Source: Armatimonadota bacterium (lineage in GTDB: Bacteria; Armatimonadota; Hebobacteria; GCA-020354555; CP070648). From it: a DNA stretch of 36,952 nucleotides. This document shows, piece after piece, positions 25,160 through 33,354 of this stretch. Both the position numbers and the translations under genes were made by a program. The DNA lies in assembly GCA_020354555.1 (NCBI GenBank), contig CP070648.1:791373-828324 (forward strand), in the 5' to 3' direction. The notes under the pieces are model-generated. The model was not told the origin of the DNA. It saw nothing but the letters and a program-made list of their open reading frames with translations, and ran no database searches. Within the stretch, counting starts at the first letter, position 1. Each line of letters begins with the position of its first letter.

Positions 25160-26149
25160 ATGAAGACGCGGGTTCTCGGTCGCACGGGATTGCAGGTCAG
25201 CGAACTCGGCCTCGGCGGGTTATTCATCTCGCGAGTCGGCGGCAAGCCGCAGGAAGAGTCCGTGCGAGCGATTCGCCGCGCGCTCGAACTCGGCGTCAAC
25301 TACATTGACACGGCGCCGACGTATGCCGACAGCGAGGAGGTGCTCGGCGCCGCGCTCGACGGTGTCGAGCATTCGTACATCATCTCGACCAAGCTCGGCG
25401 GACGGCCGGAACCGTTCGACGCCAAGGACAAGGCAGCGCTTCGCGAGTCGTTCGCAACCAGCCTGCGCCTGCTGCGGCGCGACTCCGTTGACATCCTGAT
25501 GGTCCACGAGCCCGACCGGCCCGGACAGTATGACTGGTGGACCGACTATGACTCGTTCCACGGGCCGGTCATCGAAGTGCTGCAGGAACTCAAGGGCGAG
25601 GGCATCATCCGCTTCACCGGCCTCGGCGGGACGACGGCGTACGAATTGCCGCGCATCATGGCGACGGGGTTCTACGACGTCGTTTTGACCGCGTTTAACT
25701 ACAGCCTGTTGTGGCGCGAGGCGGCAATCGCGGTGCTCCCCGAAGCAAAGAAGCAAGACATGGGGCTGATAATCGGCTCGCCGCTGCAACAGGGCGCGCT
25801 CGCGCGGCGGTATGACGACGAGGTGAGCCACGGCGCGCCGTGGCTGAGCCCCCCGCGCCGCGCGCAGTACAGGGCGCTGTACGCGTTTCTCGACGAGCTG
25901 GGCTTGCCGCTCGCCGAAGTCGCGCTGCGGTTCTGTCTGTCGCATCCCGACGTGGCGACGGTGCTGATGGGAGCCCGCTCAGTCGAAGAGGTCGAGCAGA
26001 ACGTCGCCGCGGTCGAGAAGGGACCGCTGCCGCCAGAGGTCCTGAAGCGTCTCGACGAGATCGCGGCGATGGTGCCGTTTCGCCCGTTCGAGGAGCCGTT
26101 CGGGCTGCCGTTTGGGCGGGAGCACCACGGCCCCGGCCGGGCGAGATAG
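25160..26149 (+). CDS. Aldo/keto reductase
   Basis: 329 residues, standard length. The catalytic tetrad is complete: Asp 50 and Tyr 55 (NYIDTAPTYADSE), Lys 78 (IISTKLGG) and His 116 (LMVHEPDR). The C-terminal NADPH site region (GARSVEEVEQNV) is present. The family reduces aldehydes or ketones, or oxidises sugars at C1, using NAD(P)H in the cytoplasm; it resembles the D-threo-aldose/L-fucose dehydrogenase-like group, which would fit the nearby fucosidase, but the match is by eye. The start ATG 25160 gives the conserved MKTRVLGRTGLQVSELGLGG; upstream codons are not family-like. The SD (AGAG or GAGGAAGG) is weak. It sits between the GH32-like gene and the zinc dehydrogenase on the same strand. 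Confidence 0.92.
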   Translation: MKTRVLGRTGLQVSELGLGGLFISRVGGKPQEESVRAIRRALELGVNYIDTAPTYADSEEVLGAALDGVEHSYIISTKLGGRPEPFDAKDKAALRESFATSLRLLRRDSVDILMVHEPDRPGQYDWWTDYDSFHGPVIEVLQELKGEGIIRFTGLGGTTAYELPRIMATGFYDVVLTAFNYSLLWREAAIAVLPEAKKQDMGLIIGSPLQQGALARRYDDEVSHGAPWLSPPRRAQYRALYAFLDELGLPLAEVALRFCLSHPDVATVLMGARSVEEVEQNVAAVEKGPLPPEVLKRLDEIAAMVPFRPFEEPFGLPFGREHHGPGRAR

Positions 26150-26241
26150 CGAGCCGCGGTTATTGTACTACGCGTGAAGGGCGTACATCCGGCGGGCGAT
26201 GCGTGCCCGCATGAGCAATGCGCGCGAGCGGAGTTGAGTCA

Positions 26242-27288
26242 ATGAAAGCGGTCGTCGTTGAGGATGCGAATCGCGTCACCGTACGCGACGTGCCGAAGCC
26301 GCGCGACATCGGCCCGTACGAGGCGCTGACGAAGAACGTGTGCGCCAGCATCTGCAACGCCACCGACCTCAAGATCTTCCACCGGACACTCCACTTCGTG
26401 CACGACTATCCGACAATCCTCGGCCACGAGGGCGTGGGGCGCGTCATCGAGGTCGGCGAGAAGGTCCGCAGCTTCCGCGTCGGCGACCTGGTGTCGCGCC
26501 CGCGCGCCAACCCGCCGCCGGAGTCCGGGCTATTCGAATCGTGGGGGGCGTTCGCTGAGTACGGTGTCGTCACCGACATGCGTGCGATGGTCGAGGACGG
26601 CGCAGCGGAGGCCAAGCCCGGCCGAGCGCCCGACCAGATTGCCGCGCCGCCTGACGCCGACCCGGTCGCGCTGACGCAGATGGTCACTCTGCGCGAGACG
26701 CTCTCCCTGTTGCGCAACATGGGCGTCAAGCCCGGCGAGTCCATCGTCGTCTTCGGCACCGGGCCGGTCGGGCTTTCGTTCTCGATGCTGGCGCGGCAGA
26801 TCGGCCTGAATCCGGTCATCGTTATTGGCCGGCGCGACGCGGCAATCGAACGTGCGAAGACGTTCGGTCGCGCTACGCACGTCATCAACAACACGATTAA
26901 GAACGTGCCCGAGGTTGTGCGCGAGTTGACGAACGGCCGCGGCGCGGATTGGGCGATCGAGGCTATCGGCACCGACGCCGTGCTGCCCGACGCGCTGTCT
27001 TCTCTCGCGCCCGAGGGGAAAGTCGCGCTGTACGGCGTGCCGGATGCGTGCGAGGTTGGATCTCCGCTGCGCAGCGGGGATTCCATCAGCAGCGCAGGGC
27101 CCAACGAAGGCGCGGCGGCGAAGGGGATATTCGATTGGGTCGCGGGCGGCGTCATCCCCGCGCGCGAGTTCGTCAGCCACGAGGTGCCGATGGCGGAGGT
27201 CAGGGAGGGATTCCGCCTCCTTGAGAGCAGGGAGGCATTCAAGGTGCTACTCTGGATCGAACTACGGACGGCAGCGGCTGGCGCGTAG
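26242..27288 (+). CDS. Zinc-dependent alcohol/polyol dehydrogenase (MDR superfamily)
   Basis: 348 residues. The catalytic zinc ligands are Cys 38 (ASICNATD) and His 62-Glu 63 (GHEGVG). The NAD(P) site is FGTGPVGLSF (171-180). The four-Cys structural zinc loop usually found near residues 90-115 is missing; the region reads RPRANPPPESG with no Cys, as in several sorbitol- and threonine-dehydrogenase-like branches. It oxidises an alcohol or polyol group in the cytoplasm; the substrate is unknown. ATG 26242 has GGAG eight bases upstream. It is the third gene after the GH32-like gene and the AKR, with a 92-base gap, so it probably works on the same sugar intermediates. It converges with the SWIM gene 31 bases downstream. 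Confidence 0.9.
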   Translation: MKAVVVEDANRVTVRDVPKPRDIGPYEALTKNVCASICNATDLKIFHRTLHFVHDYPTILGHEGVGRVIEVGEKVRSFRVGDLVSRPRANPPPESGLFESWGAFAEYGVVTDMRAMVEDGAAEAKPGRAPDQIAAPPDADPVALTQMVTLRETLSLLRNMGVKPGESIVVFGTGPVGLSFSMLARQIGLNPVIVIGRRDAAIERAKTFGRATHVINNTIKNVPEVVRELTNGRGADWAIEAIGTDAVLPDALSSLAPEGKVALYGVPDACEVGSPLRSGDSISSAGPNEGAAAKGIFDWVAGGVIPAREFVSHEVPMAEVREGFRLLESREAFKVLLWIELRTAAAGA

Positions 27289-27319
27289 GGCAAGCGAGCC
27301 GAAGGCACGCCGTCAGCGC

Positions 27320-28006
27320 CTATTCGGCGGCCAGGTCCCATTCCTCGGTGAGGAGTTGGCGGAGCAGGTCGGCAGCCCGCGCCTCGGGCATATCCAGGAA
27401 CGCGCGGCAGACATGCTTGCACAGCGCGCCGCGCGTCGCCTGGCGGCGAAAGTCCGGACAGTCGTGCGCAATGCGGCGTTTTGATGCATCAACGGCAAAG
27501 GCGTAGTTGCCGACTGTGCCGCACCAGCGCTCGGGGCCGTCCTCCTCGAACGTCGCCGCCGGAGTCTCCTTCTTCGCGCGCGTCAGGCGGCTGCGACCGG
27601 CGGCATAGGCCAGCAGGTCATCGCGGCTCATGCCTGATGCGCGGTCGGGAGAAAGTGCGGGCAGTCGCTCCTCAGGCATGCCGAAATCGGCAGCCAGGCC
27701 GAAACGCTGCAGCGCCGCGTTGATGCGCGCGTCAACGAACTCCTGCTCTGCGCGCGTGTACTTGGCGCGATTGCGCGGCCGGTCGAAGTACTGGCGCGCC
27801 CGGCGGGCGTGGATCGGCGTGTGAACGGGATACTTCCAGTTTTCGGGGTCGGCGTACGACTCTTGGTCTCGCGGGTAACCTTTGGGCGGGCCGGGCCTGC
27901 CATCGGCGCGGCGCGCAGGACGTTTGCCGGGCACAATGTCCTCCTTTGGGCCAGGGCCGCCGGAGTAGGCAGCCATCGCAGCGACGCTCGCCGTAGCCAA
28001 GAGCAA
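27320..28006 (-). CDS. SWIM-zinc-finger protein with a DUF6582-like N-terminal part
   Basis: 228 residues. The N-terminal region has NWKYPVHTPIHARRARQYFD (57-76) followed by a charged helix, similar to the DUF6582 pattern. The C-terminus has a SWIM finger: FAVDASKRRIAHDCPDF, then ALCKHVCRAFL. In this finger the usual CxC is H181-D-C183, paired with C196-K-H198, so one Cys is replaced by His, which can still bind zinc. SWIM domains bind DNA or proteins; the function here is unknown. The start is TTG 28006, supported by GGGGAGGT ending four bases upstream, which lies in the 15-base gap after the ankyrin gene. Together these suggest co-translation of the two genes. Confidence 0.72.
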   Translation of the reverse strand: MLLATASVAAMAAYSGGPGPKEDIVPGKRPARRADGRPGPPKGYPRDQESYADPENWKYPVHTPIHARRARQYFDRPRNRAKYTRAEQEFVDARINAALQRFGLAADFGMPEERLPALSPDRASGMSRDDLLAYAAGRSRLTRAKKETPAATFEEDGPERWCGTVGNYAFAVDASKRRIAHDCPDFRRQATRGALCKHVCRAFLDMPEARAADLLRQLLTEEWDLAAE

Positions 28007-28021
28007 AGAGACCTCCCCGGC

Positions 28022-29749
28022 TTATGGCGCGCGAGCATCGGGACGTAGTTTTCGACCCGTGTGCACCCGAAGCAGGTCGGTCACTCCCGCCTCGGACGCG
28101 ATGTCCAGAGGCGTGCGCCCCTGGTCGTCACGCGCTTTCATATCAGCGCCTTTGGCCAGCAAAAGCCGCGCCGTCTCCAGGTGTCTATCCCTCCGCGCTT
28201 CAGCGTACCGCACCGCTGCCGTGCCGTGCCGAGGGTCGATCTTTGGAGCGCGGTCGATGAGCCAGCGCTGCTGCCGCGCGAGTTCGGTGACAGCGAAGCG
28301 CACGGGCGTTTCCCCGCCGTGGCCTTCGCGTCTCGCGTTGACGTCAGCCCCGTTTGCAATCAGCACGCGAGCCGCCTCGGCTTGGCCCTGGCGGGCGGCC
28401 TCATGAAGTGGCGTCGAGCTGTCCTCTCCTCTGGCGTTTACGTCCGCTCCGCTGGAAATGAGAAGACCCACAACATCGGCGCGGCCGCCAGCAGCCGCCC
28501 AGTGTAGCGGTGTGGACCTGTTGCGTCCTACCGCGGTGACGGCCGCCCCGCGTGCAAGAAGGAGCCGTACGGTGCGCACGTCTCCCGCGATGGCCGCATT
28601 ATGCAGCGGCGTCGAACCGTCCGCGTCTCTGCTGTTGACATCGGAGCCCCCGACGAGCAGCGCCCTGACCGATTCAGGGTCGCGGCGGTGAGCCGCAACG
28701 TGCAACGGCGTATTCCCTGCATCATCCTTGGCCTCGACGTTCGCTCCGTTGCTCACCAGAAGTCTTACGAGAGCGACGCGCGACTCTCTCTCCGCGGCCT
28801 CCGAGTAGTCTCCGCCTGCCAGCGCCCAGTGGAGCGGCGTCGAGCCGTCGTCTCGTCTCGCATTCACATCTACTCCTGCGGATAACAGCAACTTCACAAC
28901 GTCGACGCAGCCCCCGCGCGCCGCGGCGTGAAGCGGCGTCGAGTCTCCGCGTGATCTGGCTTCAACGTCGCCGCCTTTGGCGATCAGCACCGCTGCGGCC
29001 GCCACGCGGCCCTCCGCGGCCGCGACGTGCAGGGGCGTCCGCCGCTCGTCTTTCGTCCTCGCGTTGACATCGGCGCCTTTGGCCAACAGAAGCCTGACGA
29101 GACCTTCGTCCCCCGACTTGGCGGCGCCGCATAACAGCGGATAGCCACGTACGCCAGCCACCTCGACGTCAGCGCCGTGCGTCAGCAAGAGCCGCGCAGC
29201 TTCCGGCTGAATGGCCTGTGGGGCCATCGCCAAGGCCAGCGGCGTGCGACCGCGGCGGTCCTTTGCGTTGACGTGCGCGCCCGCGGTCAGCAACAGGCGC
29301 AAGACTTCCGTCCGACCCGCTTGGGACGCGGCATGCAACGGCGTCGCGTTGTCTATGTTTCTCGCGTTGACGCCGGCCTGCCGTGCGAGGAGCAGCCTCA
29401 CAACCTCGGCGTGGCCCTCCGCCGCTGCCTGATGCAGGGGAGTGTCGCGGGACTTGTCGGGAGCGCGAACATCCGCGCCCGCATCGAGGAGCAGCGTTGC
29501 CATTGGCGTATCACCGCGGCGAGCGGCGAAGTGGAGCGCAGTCTGTCCGGATTCGTCGATGGCATTGACGGAATCGGCGTCGGCCCTGAGAACGTTTCGG
29601 ACTGCGCTGACATCGCCCGCCTGTGCCGCGCGGTGAATCGGCTCGGTGCTTCCCGCCCGGCCCACCCTTCCCGCGTGCCTCGCACAACCGCCCACGCCGA
29701 GCGCGAGGATGATCGCGCACGACGCGGCTGCGTGGAGCCCTCTGCGCAT
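28022..29749 (-). CDS. Ankyrin-repeat lipoprotein
   Basis: 575 residues. ATG 29749 gives MRRGLHAAASCAIILALGVGGC, a lipoprotein signal with a VGGC lipobox, so the mature protein is probably anchored to a membrane outside the cytoplasm. The rest is about 15-16 ankyrin repeats of 33 residues, most with the consensus TPLHxAAxxG and LLLxxGADVNA; one repeat (around SEAAERESRVA) carries a 10-residue insertion. A weak SD (GGGGTG) precedes the ATG. Ankyrin repeats mediate protein contacts; partner unknown. It is the first gene of a two-gene unit with the SWIM-finger gene 15 bases downstream. The repeats give internally similar DNA, so copy number may vary between strains. Confidence 0.9.
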   Translation of the reverse strand: MRRGLHAAASCAIILALGVGGCARHAGRVGRAGSTEPIHRAAQAGDVSAVRNVLRADADSVNAIDESGQTALHFAARRGDTPMATLLLDAGADVRAPDKSRDTPLHQAAAEGHAEVVRLLLARQAGVNARNIDNATPLHAASQAGRTEVLRLLLTAGAHVNAKDRRGRTPLALAMAPQAIQPEAARLLLTHGADVEVAGVRGYPLLCGAAKSGDEGLVRLLLAKGADVNARTKDERRTPLHVAAAEGRVAAAAVLIAKGGDVEARSRGDSTPLHAAARGGCVDVVKLLLSAGVDVNARRDDGSTPLHWALAGGDYSEAAERESRVALVRLLVSNGANVEAKDDAGNTPLHVAAHRRDPESVRALLVGGSDVNSRDADGSTPLHNAAIAGDVRTVRLLLARGAAVTAVGRNRSTPLHWAAAGGRADVVGLLISSGADVNARGEDSSTPLHEAARQGQAEAARVLIANGADVNARREGHGGETPVRFAVTELARQQRWLIDRAPKIDPRHGTAAVRYAEARRDRHLETARLLLAKGADMKARDDQGRTPLDIASEAGVTDLLRVHTGRKLRPDARAP

Positions 29750-29956
29750 CGTGAACACCCCGTCGAAACGTATCTTCAACGCGCCCCGTGCGCATCCTCG
29801 CATCTCCACGCGCATCGCTCCGCACCGGCGCGCACGCCGCTCCCCGTCCTCACGTCGGTCATGCCCCAGCCCCACCGGGCGGGCCGGCTCATCTGCAGGG
29901 GCCGGGGCTCACGGAGCAGAACCCTGCACTGGCTCAGGCGAGCAGGGACAAAGCAC

Positions 29957-31063
29957 GTGCGCATTGATTTCCACGGGCGGTTGTCGGACGCAGATGAGAT
30001 TCGGGCCGGGTTCATCGGGTGCGGCTCGCATTCCTTCCGCAACATCTATCCCACGTTCCAGTTTGCGCCGGTGCACCTGGCCGCAACCTGTGACCTCGAC
30101 CTCGAGAAAGCGCGGGCATTCGCGGCGAAGTTCGGCGCGCGCAGCGCGTATTCCGACTATCGCGAGATGCTCGAGCGGGAGGAACTGGACGCAGTCTTTA
30201 TCGTGGTGGGCTACGATGACGCGGGGCGCCCCCTGTATCCGCGGATCGCTACGGACTGCCTTAGCGCCGGGCGCCACGTGTGGATCGAGAAGCCGCCCGC
30301 GGCAACATGCGCGGAGATCGAAACGATGTCTGAGGCGGCCGCCGCGGCCGGCAAGCACGTCATGGTCGGCCTCAAGAAGATGTTCGCCCCCGCCAACGAA
30401 CACGCCAAGGCACTATCGGAGGGAGCGGACTTCGGCCGCGTCTCCTTGGTAACGCTGCAGTACCCGCAAGCCATTCCGACGCCCGAGGAGTTCGCGCGAT
30501 ACCTTAGAGGCGGAGAGCGCGTCGCGGCGGTCGTTGGTTTCCTCGACCATCTCTGTCACCCGGCGTCACTGCTCGTGTACTTACTGGGGATGCCCGAGAC
30601 ACTGTACTACGAGTGCAGCGCGGCACGCGCCGGGGTCGTCACGTTCTCGTTCGCTTCCGGCGTCGTGGCCTCGCTGGCCTCTACCCACGGCGCCGCGGTG
30701 AGCGGCGGCATGGAGCGGACGACCGTCGTTTCCGATGCGGGGAGGCACATCGTCGTTGATAATAATATCCGAGTGACCTACCACCGCAACCCGGTGAGCG
30801 GCTACGGCGACGTGCCAACGTTCTTCGCCGGAGCGCCGGAGCGGACGAGCGCGGTGTGGGAGCCGGAGTTCTCACTCGGTCAACTGTACAGCAAAGGGCT
30901 GTTCCTGCAAGGGTACTATGGGGAGGTCACCGAGTTCGCCCGCGCCATTATTGAGAATAGAGCGCCGGAGAAGGCAACTTTGGAGCACGCGCGGCAAGTG
31001 ACGCGCATTTTCGAGGCCTTCGCGGAAGGGCCCCGCCGCACCGTCTCGCTGACTTCGGGCTGA
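29957..31063 (+). CDS. Gfo/Idh/MocA family oxidoreductase
   Basis: 368 residues. The N-terminal Rossmann motif is AGFIGCGSHSF (17-27) and the family EKP motif is complete (WIEKPPA at 109-115), so the catalytic Lys is present. The C-terminal alpha/beta domain follows (VGFLDHLCHPASLLVYLLG, YYGEVTEFARAII). These enzymes oxidise or reduce sugars with NAD(P) in the cytoplasm; the substrate cannot be told. GTG 29957 has AGGGA eight bases upstream; the frame is open much further up because it runs antisense to the ankyrin gene. The stop is 21 bases before the start of the cupin gene, which probably forms one operon with it. Codon use is as in the neighbours. Confidence 0.88.
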   Translation: MRIDFHGRLSDADEIRAGFIGCGSHSFRNIYPTFQFAPVHLAATCDLDLEKARAFAAKFGARSAYSDYREMLEREELDAVFIVVGYDDAGRPLYPRIATDCLSAGRHVWIEKPPAATCAEIETMSEAAAAAGKHVMVGLKKMFAPANEHAKALSEGADFGRVSLVTLQYPQAIPTPEEFARYLRGGERVAAVVGFLDHLCHPASLLVYLLGMPETLYYECSAARAGVVTFSFASGVVASLASTHGAAVSGGMERTTVVSDAGRHIVVDNNIRVTYHRNPVSGYGDVPTFFAGAPERTSAVWEPEFSLGQLYSKGLFLQGYYGEVTEFARAIIENRAPEKATLEHARQVTRIFEAFAEGPRRTVSLTSG

Positions 31064-31084
31064 GTGGAGATCAAGGAGAAGCGC

Positions 31085-31450
31085 GTGAAGTTCGCCGTGG
31101 TGAGGCAGGTCGAAGCTGAGGCCGATCGCGTTGACGAGAGCTGGGGCAATCTCCGCTGGCTGGCGAGCGGGGAGCTGACCGACACGGGCGGGCTGACGCT
31201 CGGTCGCGTGGTCATCAAGCCGGGCATGAGCAATCCGCGGCACAGCCATCCGAACTGTGACGAGGCCCTTCATCTGCTTCGCGGCACATTGGAGCATTCG
31301 GTGGGCGACGAGATGGTTATGATGAATGCCGGCGACACGCTGGTTGTTCCCGCGGGTGTAGCGCATCAGGCCGTGAATGTCGGCAGCGAAGACGCCGACA
31401 TGATCGTCGCGTATAACACCGGCGAGCGGCAATTCCAGCGGGAACTGTAG
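31085..31450 (+). CDS. Single-domain cupin protein
   Basis: 121 residues, one cupin barrel. Metal-binding motif 1 is PRHSHPNCDEALHLLRGTLE (His-x-His...Glu), motif 2 is VPAGVAHQAVN with the His. A sugar isomerase, dioxygenase or sugar-binding role is possible. The GTG at 31085 is preferred over GTG 31064 because AAGGAG (31073-31078) lies six bases upstream; 31064 directly abuts the oxidoreductase stop and has no SD. The SD lies in the gap after the oxidoreductase gene, so the two are likely translated from one message. Small cupins next to Gfo/Idh enzymes are common in sugar-catabolic loci. Confidence 0.85.
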   Translation: MKFAVVRQVEAEADRVDESWGNLRWLASGELTDTGGLTLGRVVIKPGMSNPRHSHPNCDEALHLLRGTLEHSVGDEMVMMNAGDTLVVPAGVAHQAVNVGSEDADMIVAYNTGERQFQREL

Positions 31451-31529
31451 TGATCGCGCGCAGGCAAGCGGCGGCGAATGCGGATCAGAAGGGTCGTCAG
31501 CGCGCCCGGGCCGGCGCGCCGTGTGATGT

Positions 31530-31558
31530 TTGACAGCATGGTGCGAGCATGATAGTAT
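31530..31558 (+). promoter_or_regulatory. Near-consensus sigma-70 promoter for the SpoIID-SLH gene
   Basis: A perfect TTGACA (31530-31535), a 17-base spacer and TAGTAT (31553-31558, keeping T1, A2, A5 and T6) form the best promoter in the window, in a noncoding gap after the cupin gene. Transcription would start near 31565. An ATG at 31549 lies inside the -10 region and cannot be the translation start. Confidence 0.75.
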
Positions 31559-31609
31559 CCGCCGCGGCGAGTCCGCGGATGATTGATGGCGCTCCCATAC
31601 TCCGATTCC

Positions 31610-31694
31610 GCGATTCGGCGAATCGCACGCAACGCGGTCAAGGGACCAGCGCCGGCGGCCCGCGAGTGAGCGTGAGCCGGAGACGCTCACCGCG
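31610..31694 (+). promoter_or_regulatory. Structured 5' leader with two hairpins
   Basis: Two strong inverted repeats lie in the leader of the SpoIID-SLH message. The first is GCGATTC-GGC-GAATCGC (31610-31626, 7 bp). The second is CGCG-A-GTGAGCGT, a 9-base loop, then ACGCTCAC-CGCG (31661-31694, 12 bp with a bulged A). Neither is followed by a U tract, so they are not typical terminators. I do not recognise a known riboswitch consensus. Confidence 0.5.
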
Positions 31695-31722
31695 CGCGTC
31701 TTGCTGTTCCCTCACGACGCGC

Positions 31723-33186
31723 GTGCGCCGTTTCCCGCCCTGTAACTTCCGTATGTCCAGCTTGTGCTTGCTGCTGGCGCTCCATGTCGTTCTCGCAGCG
31801 CCGTGCTCCGCTCTTCACGGGGCCGATCCGACAACACTGGCCGTTGACGCCGCGCGAGGAGGATGCGACGCCGCTCGCCTCTTGGTGCCGGCGCCACCCG
31901 CGTCTTCCGCGTTATGGATGTCGTTGGCCGCGAACGCCTCGGGCTACGAGTTGAGCATAACCGGGCTGCCCGCAACGATCCGCGTGCTGATGCCGGGCGG
32001 TACGGTTCAGGAGATGAGCCTCGAGGAGTACACGAAGGGCGTGCTGCCGAGCGAGCTATACGCGTCCTGGCCGACGGAGGCGCTGAAAGCCGGTGCGGTC
32101 GCGATGAGGTGCTACGCAGCCACGTCCTGGCGCCACGACGATGTCGGGGCCAACGTATGCACGACGACGCATTGTCAGGTGTGGTCCCCTGCGCGGGATC
32201 CGCGGACCGACGCGGCGGTGGATGCGACCTCCGGAGTCGCGGCGACTCACGACGGCTGTGTGATCGCGGGCTACCACTTCAGTCACTGCGACGGCACCAC
32301 GCGGAACAGCGAGGATGTGTGGGGCGAGTACCTGGCATACTGCCGCGGTGTGCCGTGCGGCTGCGGCTATGACTTCATGGGCGGCCACGGCGTCGGCATG
32401 TGCCAGTGGGGGGCATGGGCGATGGGCGCCGCCGGATACGATTACACCGAGATTCTGCAGCACTACTACACCGGCGTTGCGATCGTGGACTTTACGACGT
32501 TCGACGACGTGCCCGTTGGGTACTGGGCGCACGACGCGATTGAGGCCATCTACCGCGAGGGAATCACCGGGGGGTGCAGTGCGGTGCCGCCGCTGTACTG
32601 TCCGGCAGGCAGCGTCACGCGCGGACAGATGGCCGCGTTCATCTGCCGCGCCGCCGGGAAGTCCTGGCTCGATCCGGGGACGGCTACGTTTGCGGATGTG
32701 GCGCGCGGCGAGAACGGTCAGTGGGACGGCGGTGGCAGCGGCGGCCTCGATGCCGATGGCACGCACGTGTTCTACGGCTGGATCGAACGGTTGGCTCATC
32801 CGGAATCATGGGGCGGCACCGCGCCGACGGTGGGCTGCGGGGCGGGGGTGTACTGCCCGGGGTCATCGTGTACGCGCGGCCAGATGGCGGCATTCCTCAG
32901 CCGGGCGCACGGCAAGACCTGGCTGGATCTCGGAACGGCCACTTTCGGCGACGCGCTGCGGGGTGAAAACGGCCAGTGGGACGGCGGCGGCACGGGCGGC
33001 CTCGACGCCGATGGCACGTACATATTCTACGGCTGGATCGAGCGTCTGGCTGACCCCGGTTCGTGGACTACGCCACCGACCGCCGGGTGTGCTGCGGGCC
33101 CGCCTCCGCTCTACTGCCCGGCCAACAACTGCCGGCGCGACCAGATGGCGGTCTTCCTCTGCCGCGCATTCGAGATACCGTACTGA
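31723..33186 (+). CDS. SpoIID/LytB-domain protein with C-terminal SLH-like repeats
   Basis: 487 residues. The signal peptide includes CLLLALHVVLAAPCSA. GTG 31723 is preferred over ATG 31753 because it supplies a basic n-region (MRRFPPCNFR); neither has an SD. Residues about 85-255 are a SpoIID/LytB domain: IRVLMPGG, EYTKGVLPSELYASWPTEAL with the catalytic Glu (111), and GHGVGMCQWGAWAMG (family form GHGVGMSQYGA). SpoIID-type enzymes are lytic transglycosylases that cut denuded peptidoglycan. From residue about 260, an SLH unit (FDDVPVGYWAHDAIEAIYREG) and repeats of 85 residues (TRGQMAAF..., GENGQWDGGG, DADGT, FYGWIERLA) suggest binding to the cell wall. Many Cys (VYCPGS, PLYCPA) point to disulfides. 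This fits a secreted wall-remodelling enzyme anchored by its SLH part. Confidence 0.88.
   Translation: MRRFPPCNFRMSSLCLLLALHVVLAAPCSALHGADPTTLAVDAARGGCDAARLLVPAPPASSALWMSLAANASGYELSITGLPATIRVLMPGGTVQEMSLEEYTKGVLPSELYASWPTEALKAGAVAMRCYAATSWRHDDVGANVCTTTHCQVWSPARDPRTDAAVDATSGVAATHDGCVIAGYHFSHCDGTTRNSEDVWGEYLAYCRGVPCGCGYDFMGGHGVGMCQWGAWAMGAAGYDYTEILQHYYTGVAIVDFTTFDDVPVGYWAHDAIEAIYREGITGGCSAVPPLYCPAGSVTRGQMAAFICRAAGKSWLDPGTATFADVARGENGQWDGGGSGGLDADGTHVFYGWIERLAHPESWGGTAPTVGCGAGVYCPGSSCTRGQMAAFLSRAHGKTWLDLGTATFGDALRGENGQWDGGGTGGLDADGTYIFYGWIERLADPGSWTTPPTAGCAAGPPPLYCPANNCRRDQMAVFLCRAFEIPY
32617..33132 (+). repeat. Two 255-base tandem repeats encoding SLH-like units
   Basis: Bases 32617-32871 and 32872-33132 encode two copies of an 85-87 residue unit, with a partial third at the C-terminus. 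The most similar part is 32710-32790 versus 32965-33045 (GENGQWDGGG to FYGWIERLA), with mainly third-position differences. The copies lie in one frame, so copy number could change without a frameshift. Confidence 0.8.
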
Positions 33187-33354
33187 CCGGCGCGGTCGGC
33201 CTCACCCGCACAGCGCCGTGACGCCGCGGCTACTTGCCGGATTCGGCGATCGCCTGTCACGTCGGCCGGGGCAAGCTGCAGTAGGCGTAGTGAACCAAGG
33301 GGCGGCGCGCCGGGCGACTCGTCGCTGCGGCCGATGCTTCCGTCCATGCGCCTG

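Noticed and set aside
26161-26180. TATTGT/TACTAC near 26161 as an internal promoter for the dehydrogenase
   Set aside because: No acceptable -35 lies 16-18 bases upstream (GC-only sequence there).
31549-31722. ATG 31549 as start of the SpoIID gene
   Set aside because: It lies within the -10 region of the promoter at 31530-31558, and the extra residues are not signal-like.
33185-33197. GACCG-GCG-CGGTC hairpin after the SpoIID stop as a terminator
   Set aside because: It has only a 5-bp stem and no T tract; in this GC-rich sequence such hairpins are frequent.
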